Positions 1 to 5,631 are shown, counted from the stretch's first letter. The stretch is 8,716 bases of DNA from Myxococcales bacterium (GCA_021779335.1 JAJYAW010000098.1:1-8716), one strand, 5' to 3'. Numbers and translations: made by a program. Notes: generated by a model from the letters alone, not told the origin.

Positions 1-972
1 GTCGCGCGTGGCGGACCGCCCCCCGGCGCCGCGCCCCAGCCGCGCCGCCAGCACGCGGCCGGCGTTGAGCGCCTTGTAGGTCGTGCGACCCTGGTCGCAC
101 ATCCACTCCTGGTTGACGGCCTGGTTCTCGCGGGGCCGCAGCCGGTAGGCGGTGGTGTCCAGGTAGTCGAGGCTGACGTTGCAGCCCCGGCTGCAGCCGG
201 TGCAGAGGGAGCGGGCCGAGCTCATGAACCAGACGCGCCCGCGGAAGCGGAAGTCGCTGGAGGTGAGCGCGCCCACCGGGCACAGGTCCACCACGTTGCC
301 GGCGTACCGGTCGTCGAGCGGCTGCCCCGGGAAGGTGGTGATGACGCTGCGGGTGCCGCGGTTGGCCACGCCGAGCTGCGGGTTCTTGGCCACCTCGCGC
401 ATGAAGCGGACGCAGCGGGTGCAGAGGATGCAGCGCTCCTGGTCCAGCGTCACGGTGGGCCCGAGCTCGATCCGCTTCCCCTTCACGTTCTTGGGGATGT
501 CCAGGCGCGAGGGCTGCGCGTCGTACTGCACGTAGTAGTCCTGCAGCTTGCACTCGCCGGCCTGGTCGCAGATGGAGCAGTCGACCGGGTGGTTGAGCAG
601 CAGGAACTCGAGGTTGGCGCGCTGCTGGTCCCTGACCCTGGGGGTGTCGGTCTTGACGACCACGCCCTCGGTGAGCGGCACCTGGCAGGACGGCATGAGC
701 TTGCCGCCCGGCGCGTTGGACATCTCCACCAGGCACTGGCGGCAGTTGGCGGCCACCGAGAGCCGCTTGTGCCAGCAGTAGTAGGGGACGTCGATGCCCA
801 TCGACAGCGCGGCCTCTAGGGCGGACGTGCCGGGCTTGACAACCACCTCGCGGCCGTCCACCACGGCCGTCACCATGCCCGGGTTCTTGGGCGGCGGCGG
901 CGCGGGGGGGCCCGGCGGCGGGGGCGGCTTGGCGGCCGCGGCGGGTGCTTCGGGCTTCTTCTCCTCGGCCAT
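1..972 (-). CDS. nuoG: NADH-quinone oxidoreductase subunit G, N-terminal part (leftward operon)
   Basis: This is the iron-sulfur subunit of the peripheral arm of complex I, which carries electrons from the NADH/flavin module toward NuoI and NuoB. I translated 324 codons from the ATG at 972; the frame stays open to the window edge, so the C-terminal part is missing. Residues 1-36 are a Pro/Ala/Lys-rich extension. A ferredoxin-like [2Fe-2S] domain follows, with Cys66, Cys77, Cys80 and Cys96 (N1b). Next comes the His128-Cys132-Cys135-Cys141 motif of N5, then Cys181, Cys184, Cys187 and Cys231 (N4). The molybdopterin-oxidoreductase-like domain opens with Cys257, Cys260, Cys264 and Cys292 in the spacing CxxCxxxC-x27-C, which is the N7 motif found only in some bacteria. 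A GGAGGA ribosome site six bases before the ATG fixes the start. The gene lies 30 bp after nuoD with no nuoE or nuoF between. Full-length family members have roughly 700-900 residues. Confidence 0.95.
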   Translation of the reverse strand, partial: MAEEKKPEAPAAAAKPPPPPGPPAPPPPKNPGMVTAVVDGREVVVKPGTSALEAALSMGIDVPYYCWHKRLSVAANCRQCLVEMSNAPGGKLMPSCQVPLTEGVVVKTDTPRVRDQQRANLEFLLLNHPVDCSICDQAGECKLQDYYVQYDAQPSRLDIPKNVKGKRIELGPTVTLDQERCILCTRCVRFMREVAKNPQLGVANRGTRSVITTFPGQPLDDRYAGNVVDLCPVGALTSSDFRFRGRVWFMSSARSLCTGCSRGCNVSLDYLDTTAYRLRPRENQAVNQEWMCDQGRTTYKALNAGRVLAARLGRGAGGRSATRD

Positions 973-977
973 CTTGT

Positions 978-983
978 TCCTCC
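978..983 (-). promoter_or_regulatory. Shine-Dalgarno site of leftward nuoG
   Basis: On the minus strand this reads GGAGGA, followed by six bases and the ATG at 972. It is the strongest ribosome site of the leftward operon and supports the start chosen for nuoG, including the Pro-rich N-terminal extension. Confidence 0.7.
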
Positions 984-1002
984 GGCGAGCCTGGGCGGGC
1001 CG

Positions 1003-2250
1003 CTACTGCTCGACCTCGCCGCCGATCATGTTGATGGAGTCGAACGTGGGGACCAGGTCCGCCAGCAGCGCGCCGCGGAGCATCCAGGGCAGCGACGCCA
1101 GCATGGGCCAGCCCGGGGCGCGCAGCCCGAGCTTGTACGGGCGCCCGCCGCCGTCGGACACCAGGTAGAAGCCGAGCTCGCCGTTGGCCGCCTCGGTGTA
1201 GCCGTAGGCCTCTCCGGCCGGCACCTGGATGCCCTCCATGACGAGCTTGAAGTGGGCCATGACGCCCTCGATGGTCCCGTAGACCTCCGGCTTGGGCGGC
1301 AGGACGTAGCGGGAGTCCCTGACCGCGATCTCACCCGGGGCCATCTGGGCGAAGCACTGCCGGATGATCCTGTCCGACTGCTTCATCTCCTCGATGCGCA
1401 TCAGGTAGCGGTCGAAGTTGTCGCCCCGGTCGCCGACGGGGATGTCGAAGTCGAGCCGGTCGTAGACCAGGTAGGGCGCCGCCTTGCGGACGTCGTAGGG
1501 CTCGCCGGAGGCGCGCAGGCAGGGGCCGGTGTAGCCGAGGTCGCAGGCCTGCTCGCGGGTCACCGGGGCCACGTCGCGGGTGCGGTCGAGGAAGATGCGG
1601 TTGCGGGTGAGCAGGCCGTCGATCTCGTCGCGCAGCAGCACCACCCGGTCGAGCGTGCGGCTGGTCTTGTCGGCCCAGCCGTCCGGCAGGTCGCGCGCGA
1701 CCCCGCCGACGCGGGCGTAGTTGGAGGTGAGCCGCGCCCCGCACAGCTCGGTGAGGCGGTCCCACAGCAGGTCGCGCGCCTCGATGGCGTAGAGGAACGC
1801 CGTCATGGCGCCCAGCTCCATGCCCATGGCGCCCACCAGGGTGAGGTGGTCGCAGATGCGGTGGATCTCGCTGGTGATGACGCGCAGGTACTGGGCCCGC
1901 TCCGGCACCTTCAGCTTGCAGAGCTTCTCCACCGCCAGGGCGAACCCGACGTTGTTCATGATCGAGCTGACGTAGTTCAGCCGATCCGTGTAGGGGAAGC
2001 ACTGCGTCCAGGTGACGTTCTCGCAGCTCTTCTCGAAGCCGCGGTGCAGGAAGCCGATGTCCAGCTTGCAGCTGGCCAGCTTCTCGCCGTCCAGCTCCAC
2101 CACGGCGCGCGTCGTCCCGTGCATGGCCGGGTGGGACGGGCCGAGGTTGACCAGCATGCGCTTGGTCGGCAGCGGCGCGTCCAGCTCGCTGGGCGGGTGC
2201 ACCACCGGCGCCATGGCCGGCTTCACTGCTCCGCTCTGCTCGGTCGACAT
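1003..2250 (-). CDS. nuoD: NADH-quinone oxidoreductase subunit D (leftward operon)
   Basis: This is the 49-kDa-type subunit that, with NuoB, forms the quinone-reduction site of complex I at the membrane interface. The protein has 415 residues. The signature GPSHPAMHG (residues 37-45) supplies His40 and His44, and PYTDRLNYVS supplies Tyr93; His44 and Tyr93 correspond to the family's quinone-head-group His/Tyr pair. GFLHRGFEK (about 66-74) is the classic family signature. The start at 2250 has a GCGAGG ribosome site just upstream; an in-frame GTG at 2265 would add five residues and is less likely. The CENVTWTQ and NNVGFALAVEKL segments differ from the rightward NuoD and point to a different lineage. 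The C-terminus is GEVEQ, whereas most NuoD proteins, including the rightward copy, end in a GE(I/V)DR-like sequence. NuoC and NuoD are separate proteins, not the fused NuoCD of enterobacteria. Confidence 0.97.
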   Translation of the reverse strand: MSTEQSGAVKPAMAPVVHPPSELDAPLPTKRMLVNLGPSHPAMHGTTRAVVELDGEKLASCKLDIGFLHRGFEKSCENVTWTQCFPYTDRLNYVSSIMNNVGFALAVEKLCKLKVPERAQYLRVITSEIHRICDHLTLVGAMGMELGAMTAFLYAIEARDLLWDRLTELCGARLTSNYARVGGVARDLPDGWADKTSRTLDRVVLLRDEIDGLLTRNRIFLDRTRDVAPVTREQACDLGYTGPCLRASGEPYDVRKAAPYLVYDRLDFDIPVGDRGDNFDRYLMRIEEMKQSDRIIRQCFAQMAPGEIAVRDSRYVLPPKPEVYGTIEGVMAHFKLVMEGIQVPAGEAYGYTEAANGELGFYLVSDGGGRPYKLGLRAPGWPMLASLPWMLRGALLADLVPTFDSINMIGGEVEQ

Positions 2251-2253
2251 GAA

Positions 2254-2260
2254 GCCTCGC
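2254..2260 (-). promoter_or_regulatory. Shine-Dalgarno site deciding the leftward nuoD start
   Basis: On the minus strand this reads GCGAGGC, three bases before the ATG at 2250. It favours that ATG over the in-frame GTG at 2265, which has no purine-rich stretch at a suitable distance. Confidence 0.5.
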
Positions 2261-2263
2261 AAC

Positions 2264-2282
2264 ACGCCGCGGCTGGCGGCGT
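2264..2282 (-). repeat. Small inverted repeat (hairpin) between leftward nuoC and nuoD
   Basis: ACGCCGC (2264-2270) and GCGGCGT (2276-2282) are perfect 7-bp arms around a 5-nt loop. They lie in the 46-bp gap between nuoC and nuoD of the leftward operon. No U-run follows in the direction of transcription, so it is not an intrinsic terminator. It could stabilise or mark a processing point in the mRNA, or be a chance product of high G+C content. Confidence 0.45.
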
Positions 2283-2296
2283 CGGAAGGGTGTCTC

Positions 2297-2827
2297 TCAG
2301 GCCTGATCGGGGCTGGCCGCGCCGGGGCCGCGGTAGGGCTCGGTCAGCTCCCGCTCCTTCACCAGCGGCTGGCGGCCGCGCAGCGGGTAGTCCTTGCGGA
2401 GCGGGTGGCCCACGAACTCGTCGTACATGAAGAGGCGGCGCAGGTCGGGGTGATCGGTGAAGCGGATCCCGTACATGTCGTAGCAGTAGCGCTCGAACCA
2501 GTCGGCGCCGCGCCACACCCCGCAGACGCTGGGCAGCACGGCGTCCCCCTCCGGCACCTTGACGCGCAGCCGGACGCGGTGGTTCAGCGAGGTGGAGTAG
2601 AGGTTGTAGACCACCTCGAAGCGCGGCTCCTGGCCCAGGTAGTCCACCGCCGTGATGTACGGGGCCATGTTGAAGGCCATCCCGGGATCGGTCTTGAGGA
2701 AGCGGCACACCTCGACGATCTGGTCCTTGCGGACGAAGACCACGTCGTCACCGCCCGGCCCCTGGTAGGGGTCGGCGGCGATCCTGGGAAAGCGCGCCAG
2801 CAGCGCGTCGATCACGACCTTGGCCAT
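2297..2827 (-). CDS. nuoC: NADH-quinone oxidoreductase subunit C (leftward operon)
   Basis: This is the 30-kDa-type peripheral-arm subunit, which has no cofactor and packs against NuoD. The protein has 176 residues. The family signature lies in the C-terminal half: WFERYCYDMYGIRFTDHPDL, then RRLFMYDEFVGHPLRKDYPL. The C-terminus continues RGRQPLVKERE and ends in a short Pro/Ala-containing tail. The ATG at 2827 has a GAGGGA ribosome site about six bases upstream. The start is 13 bp after the nuoB stop, so the two genes are almost certainly co-transcribed. The N-terminal half is only weakly conserved in this family, and identification rests on the C-terminal signature and the gene order. Confidence 0.96.
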   Translation of the reverse strand: MAKVVIDALLARFPRIAADPYQGPGGDDVVFVRKDQIVEVCRFLKTDPGMAFNMAPYITAVDYLGQEPRFEVVYNLYSTSLNHRVRLRVKVPEGDAVLPSVCGVWRGADWFERYCYDMYGIRFTDHPDLRRLFMYDEFVGHPLRKDYPLRGRQPLVKERELTEPYRGPGAASPDQA

Positions 2828-2840
2828 GAGGTTCCCTCGT

Positions 2841-3392
2841 CTACGGCTCGTACGGCTCGCGGCCCGCGATGGGCAGGGCCTTGCGCTCGATGATCTTGTG
2901 CGTCTGCCCCTGGATCTTCGCCTGGAGCATGATGATGCCGTCGATGACCTGCTCCGGCCGGGGCGGGCAGCCGGGGATGTAGACGTCGACCGGGATGACC
3001 CGGTCGATGCCCTGCATGGTGGCGTAGTTGTCGTAGAAGCCGCCGGTGGAGGCGCACACCCCGAAGGCCACCACCCACTTCGGCTCGGCGATCGACTCCC
3101 AGACCCGGCGCAGGATGGGCGCCTGCCGGCAGTTCACCGTGCCGGTCACCATGAGCAGGTCGGCCTGGCGCGGCGAGAAGCGCGGCAGCGCGGCGCCGAA
3201 GCGGTCCAGGTCGTAGCGCGACGCGCCCACGGTCATGTACTCCATGCCGCAGCAGGCGGTGACGAACGGGTACTGGAAGAGCGAGTACTTCCGCGCCCAC
3301 CCCAGGCTCTTCGACACCATCTGCTGGAGCGCGCCGAGGGCCTCGTCCTTGCGGGTGACGATGACGGGCAGGCTGTCGTGTTCGGAAGCCAT
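2841..3392 (-). CDS. nuoB: NADH-quinone oxidoreductase subunit B (leftward operon)
   Basis: This subunit carries [4Fe-4S] cluster N2, the last cluster before quinone. The protein has 183 residues. The four N2 ligands are visible: the tandem Cys47-Cys48 in ACCGMEY, Cys113 in FGVCASTGG, and Cys142 in IPGCPPRPE. The SPRQAD motif (73-78) is intact. After it the protein reads GTVNCRQAP, where most NuoB proteins, including the rightward copy, have a GT-x-T-x-KM type sequence; this puts an extra Cys at residue 88. The ATG at 3392 is preceded by a good GGAGGG site five bases upstream and lies 14 bp after the nuoA stop. An in-frame extension further upstream would run into nuoA and is not supported. 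Confidence 0.97.
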   Translation of the reverse strand: MASEHDSLPVIVTRKDEALGALQQMVSKSLGWARKYSLFQYPFVTACCGMEYMTVGASRYDLDRFGAALPRFSPRQADLLMVTGTVNCRQAPILRRVWESIAEPKWVVAFGVCASTGGFYDNYATMQGIDRVIPVDVYIPGCPPRPEQVIDGIIMLQAKIQGQTHKIIERKALPIAGREPYEP

Positions 3393-3406
3393 GGGATCCC
3401 TCCGGA

Positions 3407-3775
3407 TCAGTCGTTCCAGTCGATGACGCCCTTCTTCCAGACGTAGACGAGGCCGAGCACCACCGTGAAGACGAAGAGCGCCATCTCCACGTAGCCGGCC
3501 CAGCCGAGCTCGGTGAAGAGCACCGCCCAGGGGAAGAGGAAGATCGCCTCGATGTCGAAGACGATGAAGAGGAGCGCCACGACGTAGAACTTCACGCCGA
3601 AGCGGTCGCGCGCCGAGCCGACCGGCTCGGACCCGCACTCGAACGGGGCAGTCTTGACGAGGCTGGGTCGCCTCGGGCCGAGCGTGTTCGCGAGGGTGAG
3701 GAGGAGGAACGCCTGCCCCACCGCGACCAGCAGGACCACACCGATGGGGAAGTAGGTCTGGAGGGGTGTCAGCAT
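3407..3775 (-). CDS. nuoA: NADH-quinone oxidoreductase subunit A (leftward operon, first gene)
   Basis: This is a small membrane subunit of complex I (ND3 homologue) next to the quinone channel. The protein has 122 residues with three predicted membrane helices (about 8-30, 62-86 and 95-115). The conserved loop FECGSEP (45-51) contains Cys47, equivalent to the ND3 loop cysteine. The second helix carries FDIEAIFLFPW with Asp74 and Glu76, the family's acidic pair. The ATG at 3775 gives a normal family length and N-terminus. No clear Shine-Dalgarno sequence precedes it: the upstream bases on the minus strand are C-rich. A longer frame from a TTG at 3898 would add 41 hydrophilic residues and overlap the promoter region, so it is rejected. 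This is the first gene of the leftward operon. Confidence 0.95.
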   Translation of the reverse strand: MLTPLQTYFPIGVVLLVAVGQAFLLLTLANTLGPRRPSLVKTAPFECGSEPVGSARDRFGVKFYVVALLFIVFDIEAIFLFPWAVLFTELGWAGYVEMALFVFTVVLGLVYVWKKGVIDWND

Positions 3776-3799
3776 AGGTAGGGGGGAGTCGGGTGGGCC

Positions 3800-3831
3800 A
3801 TCTAAGTGCCCAGATCCGTTGAATTCGTCAA
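3800..3831 (-). promoter_or_regulatory. Candidate sigma-70-type promoter for the leftward nuo operon
   Basis: On the minus strand TTGACG (3831 down to 3826) matches five of six bases of the -35 consensus. The best -10-like sequence is TTAGAT (3805 down to 3800), which matches only three of six and sits after a long 20-bp spacer. The -35 element is plausible and the -10 is weak, so this promoter may need an activator or use another -10. Confidence 0.3.
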
Positions 3832-3850
3832 GCGAAATGCGGTCCTTGAC
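3827..3850. repeat. Dyad GTCAAG-N12-CTTGAC containing both -35 elements
   Basis: GTCAAG (3827-3832) and CTTGAC (3845-3850) are perfect 6-bp inverted arms separated by 12 bp, centred between the two putative divergent promoters. Each arm contains the TTGAC of one -35 element. This could simply be two back-to-back promoters, or an operator where one dimeric regulator controls both operons. A second partly overlapping inverted repeat, TTGA-N5-TCAA, lies at 3819-3831. Confidence 0.4.
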
Positions 3851-3873
3851 TTTGGAGGTTCGCTGAGTAGACT
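3846..3873 (+). promoter_or_regulatory. Candidate sigma-70-type promoter for the rightward nuo operon
   Basis: TTGACT (3846-3851) matches five of six bases of the -35 consensus, and TAGACT (3868-3873) matches four of six of the -10 consensus, with a 16-bp spacer. Transcription would start near 3880 and give a leader of about 40 nt before nuoA. This is the better of the two divergent promoter candidates. Confidence 0.5.
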
Positions 3874-3918
3874 GCCGCCGCTCCACTCCCCATAACAACC
3901 GACACGGGGTACTCCCTG

Positions 3919-4365
3919 ATGGGCTTCGAGTTCGGCGCGGTCTTGGTGTTCGCCATCGTGGCCGTGGGATTTGCCTTCGGCGGCATCACCCTCTCGAGGC
4001 TGATCGCGCCGAAGATCCCGAGCGCCGAGAAGTCGACCATCTACGAGTGCGGTGAGCGCCCCATCGGGGCTGCCTGGTTCAACTTCAACCCGCGCTTCTA
4101 CCTGGTGGCCCTCGTCTTCGTGATCTTCGAGGTCGACATCGCCCTCACCTTCCCGGTGGTGGCGGTCTACCGGCGCTGGACCGAGGCCAGCCCCGCGCTC
4201 GCCTGGGTGGCCTTCGTCGAGCTGCTCCTCTTCATCTCCATCCTGGTGGTGGGGCTGGCCTGGACCTGGGGCCACGGCGATCTGGAGTGGGTCAAGGGGC
4301 TCTCCGCCGGGAAGACCGCGGCGGCCAACCAGCCCGCGGCGCCGGCCAAGGGCCGGGCGGCCTGA
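3919..4365 (+). CDS. nuoA: NADH-quinone oxidoreductase subunit A (rightward operon, first gene)
   Basis: This is the ND3-type membrane subunit of the second complex I. The protein has 148 residues with three predicted helices (about 5-30, 60-84 and 95-117). The loop IYECGERPIG (41-50) holds the conserved Cys44, and FEVDIALTFP (70-79) holds the acidic pair Glu71 and Asp73. After the family core, residues 128-148 form a hydrophilic Ala/Pro/Lys-rich tail that the leftward NuoA lacks. The ATG at 3919 yields the expected N-terminus, but only a weak GGGG stretch stands upstream. This is the first gene of the rightward operon; nuoB starts 17 bp after its stop. The sequence is clearly diverged from the leftward NuoA. 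Confidence 0.96.
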   Translation: MGFEFGAVLVFAIVAVGFAFGGITLSRLIAPKIPSAEKSTIYECGERPIGAAWFNFNPRFYLVALVFVIFEVDIALTFPVVAVYRRWTEASPALAWVAFVELLLFISILVVGLAWTWGHGDLEWVKGLSAGKTAAANQPAAPAKGRAA

Positions 4366-4382
4366 GAGGACCAGGGACCTTC

Positions 4383-4904
4383 ATGGCCAAGATCGACTCC
4401 GAGGTGGGCGGCGACGTCACCTTCTTCCACACGAGCCAGCTCGACCAGCTCATCAACCTGGCCCGCGAGAACTCGCTCTGGTACCTGCTCTTCGGCCTGG
4501 CCTGCTGCGGCATCGAGCTCATCCAGACCGGCGGCCCGCGCGCCGACCTGATGCGCTTCGGCGCCATCCCGCGCGCCTCCCCGCGCCAGGCCGACTTCAT
4601 GATCGTGGCCGGCACGCTCACCTACAAGATGGCCGAGCGGGCCAAGCTCCTCTACGACCAGATGTCCGAGCCCAAGTACGTCATCTCGATGGGCTCCTGC
4701 GCCAACTGCGGCGGGCTCTTCCAGCTCGCCTACTCGGTCTGCAAGGGCGTGGACAAGGTGGTCCCGGTGGACGTCTACGTGCCCGGCTGCCCGCCGCGGC
4801 CCGAGGCGCTCACCGAGGGGCTCATCCGGCTCCAGGACAAGGTTCGCAACGAGCGGTGGCAGGACAAGCGCCGGGCGCCGGTGCAGGGCACCGGGGCGGC
4901 GTAG
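4383..4904 (+). CDS. nuoB: NADH-quinone oxidoreductase subunit B (rightward operon)
   Basis: This subunit binds [4Fe-4S] cluster N2, the electron donor to quinone. The protein has 173 residues. The N2 ligands are the tandem Cys41-Cys42 in GLACCGIEL, Cys106 in GSCANCGG, and Cys136 in VPGCPPRPE. Two further cysteines occur at 109 and 120. SPRQADFMIVAGTLTYKMA (66-84) is of the common type. The ATG at 4383 has an AGGGA site about five bases upstream; an upstream in-frame extension would overlap nuoA and carries no family sequence. The C-terminus is a short basic tail. The gene is followed by an unusually long 112-bp gap with a strong hairpin before nuoC. Confidence 0.97.
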   Translation: MAKIDSEVGGDVTFFHTSQLDQLINLARENSLWYLLFGLACCGIELIQTGGPRADLMRFGAIPRASPRQADFMIVAGTLTYKMAERAKLLYDQMSEPKYVISMGSCANCGGLFQLAYSVCKGVDKVVPVDVYVPGCPPRPEALTEGLIRLQDKVRNERWQDKRRAPVQGTGAA

Positions 4905-4961
4905 CGGTTTCCAGCGGCCGGGGACAGGCGGCTCAGCGCGACCGGTGAGGTCGCGGGACGG

Positions 4962-4995
4962 GGCGAGCACTCGCGCAAGACGCGAGTCGCTCGCC
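4962..4995 (+). repeat. Strong intercistronic hairpin upstream of rightward nuoC
   Basis: Bases 4962-4975 pair with 4981-4995 to give a 14-bp G+C-rich stem with a single bulged C at 4988 and a 5-nt loop (CAAGA). The stem base is 21 nt before the nuoC ATG. No T-run follows, so this is not a classic intrinsic terminator. Possible roles are blocking 3' exonuclease to stabilise the nuoAB mRNA, an RNase processing site, or control of nuoC translation. It might also be a copy of a genome-wide palindromic repeat. Confidence 0.7.
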
Positions 4996-5004
4996 TCTGT
5001 CGCA

Positions 5005-5012
5005 AGAGGGAG
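5005..5012 (+). promoter_or_regulatory. Shine-Dalgarno site of rightward nuoC, within short competing stems
   Basis: AGAGGGAG ends four bases before the ATG at 5017 and fixes that start. AGAGG (5005-5009) can pair with CCTCT (4994-4998), which would hide the site. Alternatively TCGC (5000-5003) can pair with GCGA (5012-5015), which would display the site in a loop. Both stems are short, and the first competes with the base of the large hairpin for bases 4994-4995. Confidence 0.5.
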
Positions 5013-5016
5013 CGAA

Positions 5017-5619
5017 ATGACGACCAGCGAAATCCACGATCTGCTCAAGGCGCGCTTCGGCGAGGACGTCTCGGCCGCGCCGCCGCCGCCCAAGGGTGAC
5101 GCCTGGCTGACGGTGAAGGCCGAGCGGCTCGTGGAGGTGTGCCGCTTCCTCAAGGAGACGGCCGGCCTCGAGTTCGACTTCTGCGAGGACCTCACCGCGG
5201 TCGACTGGCCCAAGCGCAACGTCATCGAGGTGGTGGTCCACCTCCTGTCCTACAAGCTGAAGCACTCGCTGGTGCTCAAGGTGGAGGCCGACCGGGGCAG
5301 CCCGGTGGTGCCGTCGCTCTACCCCGTCTGGAAGACGGCGGACTGGTTCGAGCGGGAGGTCTACGACCTCTTCGGCGTGACCTTCACCGGCCACCCCGAC
5401 CTGCGCCGCCTCCTCCTGCCGGACGACTGGGTCGGGTTCCCGCTCCGCAAGGACTACGCGGAGCAGGGCGGCTGGCACGGCATCGACAACGTGCGCGAGA
5501 ACCCGCTCGTCGAGCTGAAGCGGCTCGACGACTCCGCCCGCGCCGAGGCGGCCAAGAGCGCCTCGCCGGCGCCGGCCGCGGCGCCCCCGGCGACTCCCGC
5601 CCCCACCAGCCAGGCCTGA
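5017..5619 (+). CDS. nuoC: NADH-quinone oxidoreductase subunit C (rightward operon)
   Basis: This is the 30-kDa-type peripheral-arm subunit that supports NuoD near the quinone site. The protein has 200 residues. The family signature lies at about 110-147: WFEREVYDLFGVTFTGHPDL, then RRLLLPDDWVGFPLRKDY, a closer match to the consensus than in the leftward copy. It continues with GGWHGIDNVRENPL, and residues 178-200 form an Ala/Pro-rich tail with no recognisable domain. The ATG at 5017 has a strong GAGGGAG site. An in-frame GTG at 4945 is rejected because the extra 24 residues are encoded by the hairpin region. The stop lies 12 bp before nuoD. Confidence 0.97.
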   Translation: MTTSEIHDLLKARFGEDVSAAPPPPKGDAWLTVKAERLVEVCRFLKETAGLEFDFCEDLTAVDWPKRNVIEVVVHLLSYKLKHSLVLKVEADRGSPVVPSLYPVWKTADWFEREVYDLFGVTFTGHPDLRRLLLPDDWVGFPLRKDYAEQGGWHGIDNVRENPLVELKRLDDSARAEAAKSASPAPAAAPPATPAPTSQA

Positions 5620-5631
5620 CCGGAGGACTCC

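Larger units (their letters stand above)
3776..3918. promoter_or_regulatory. Shared divergent promoter region between the two nuoA genes
   Basis: This 143-bp gap separates the start codons of the two divergent nuoA genes. It is visibly richer in A+T than the coding sequence around it and contains the only good -35-like hexamers I found. Transcription of both complex I operons very probably starts here, because no other non-coding stretch of this size lies upstream of either operon. Confidence 0.75.
4905..5016 (+). other. Intercistronic region between rightward nuoB and nuoC
   Basis: This 112-bp gap is several times longer than any other gap within either operon. It contains the strong hairpin at 4962-4995 and two short alternative stems around the nuoC ribosome site. 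A frame in phase with nuoC extends back to a GTG at 4945, but it reads through the hairpin, has no family similarity I can recognise and lacks a ribosome site. I saw no convincing promoter. Confidence 0.7.

Noticed and set aside
901..960. G/C repeat-like run near the nuoG start
   Set aside because: It encodes the Pro/Ala-rich N-terminal extension of NuoG in frame; I see no regular tandem repeat unit at the DNA level.
1252..2430. A 392-codon open frame on the plus strand
   Set aside because: It is antisense to nuoD and part of nuoC, both of which have intact family signatures; the frame itself has low-complexity composition.
3776..3898. A longer start for leftward nuoA from a TTG at 3898
   Set aside because: The extra 41 residues are hydrophilic, unlike any NuoA N-terminus, and would be encoded by the divergent promoter region.
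4962..4995. The strong hairpin read as an intrinsic terminator
   Set aside because: No T-run follows on the plus strand, and the operon clearly continues with nuoC 21 nt later.
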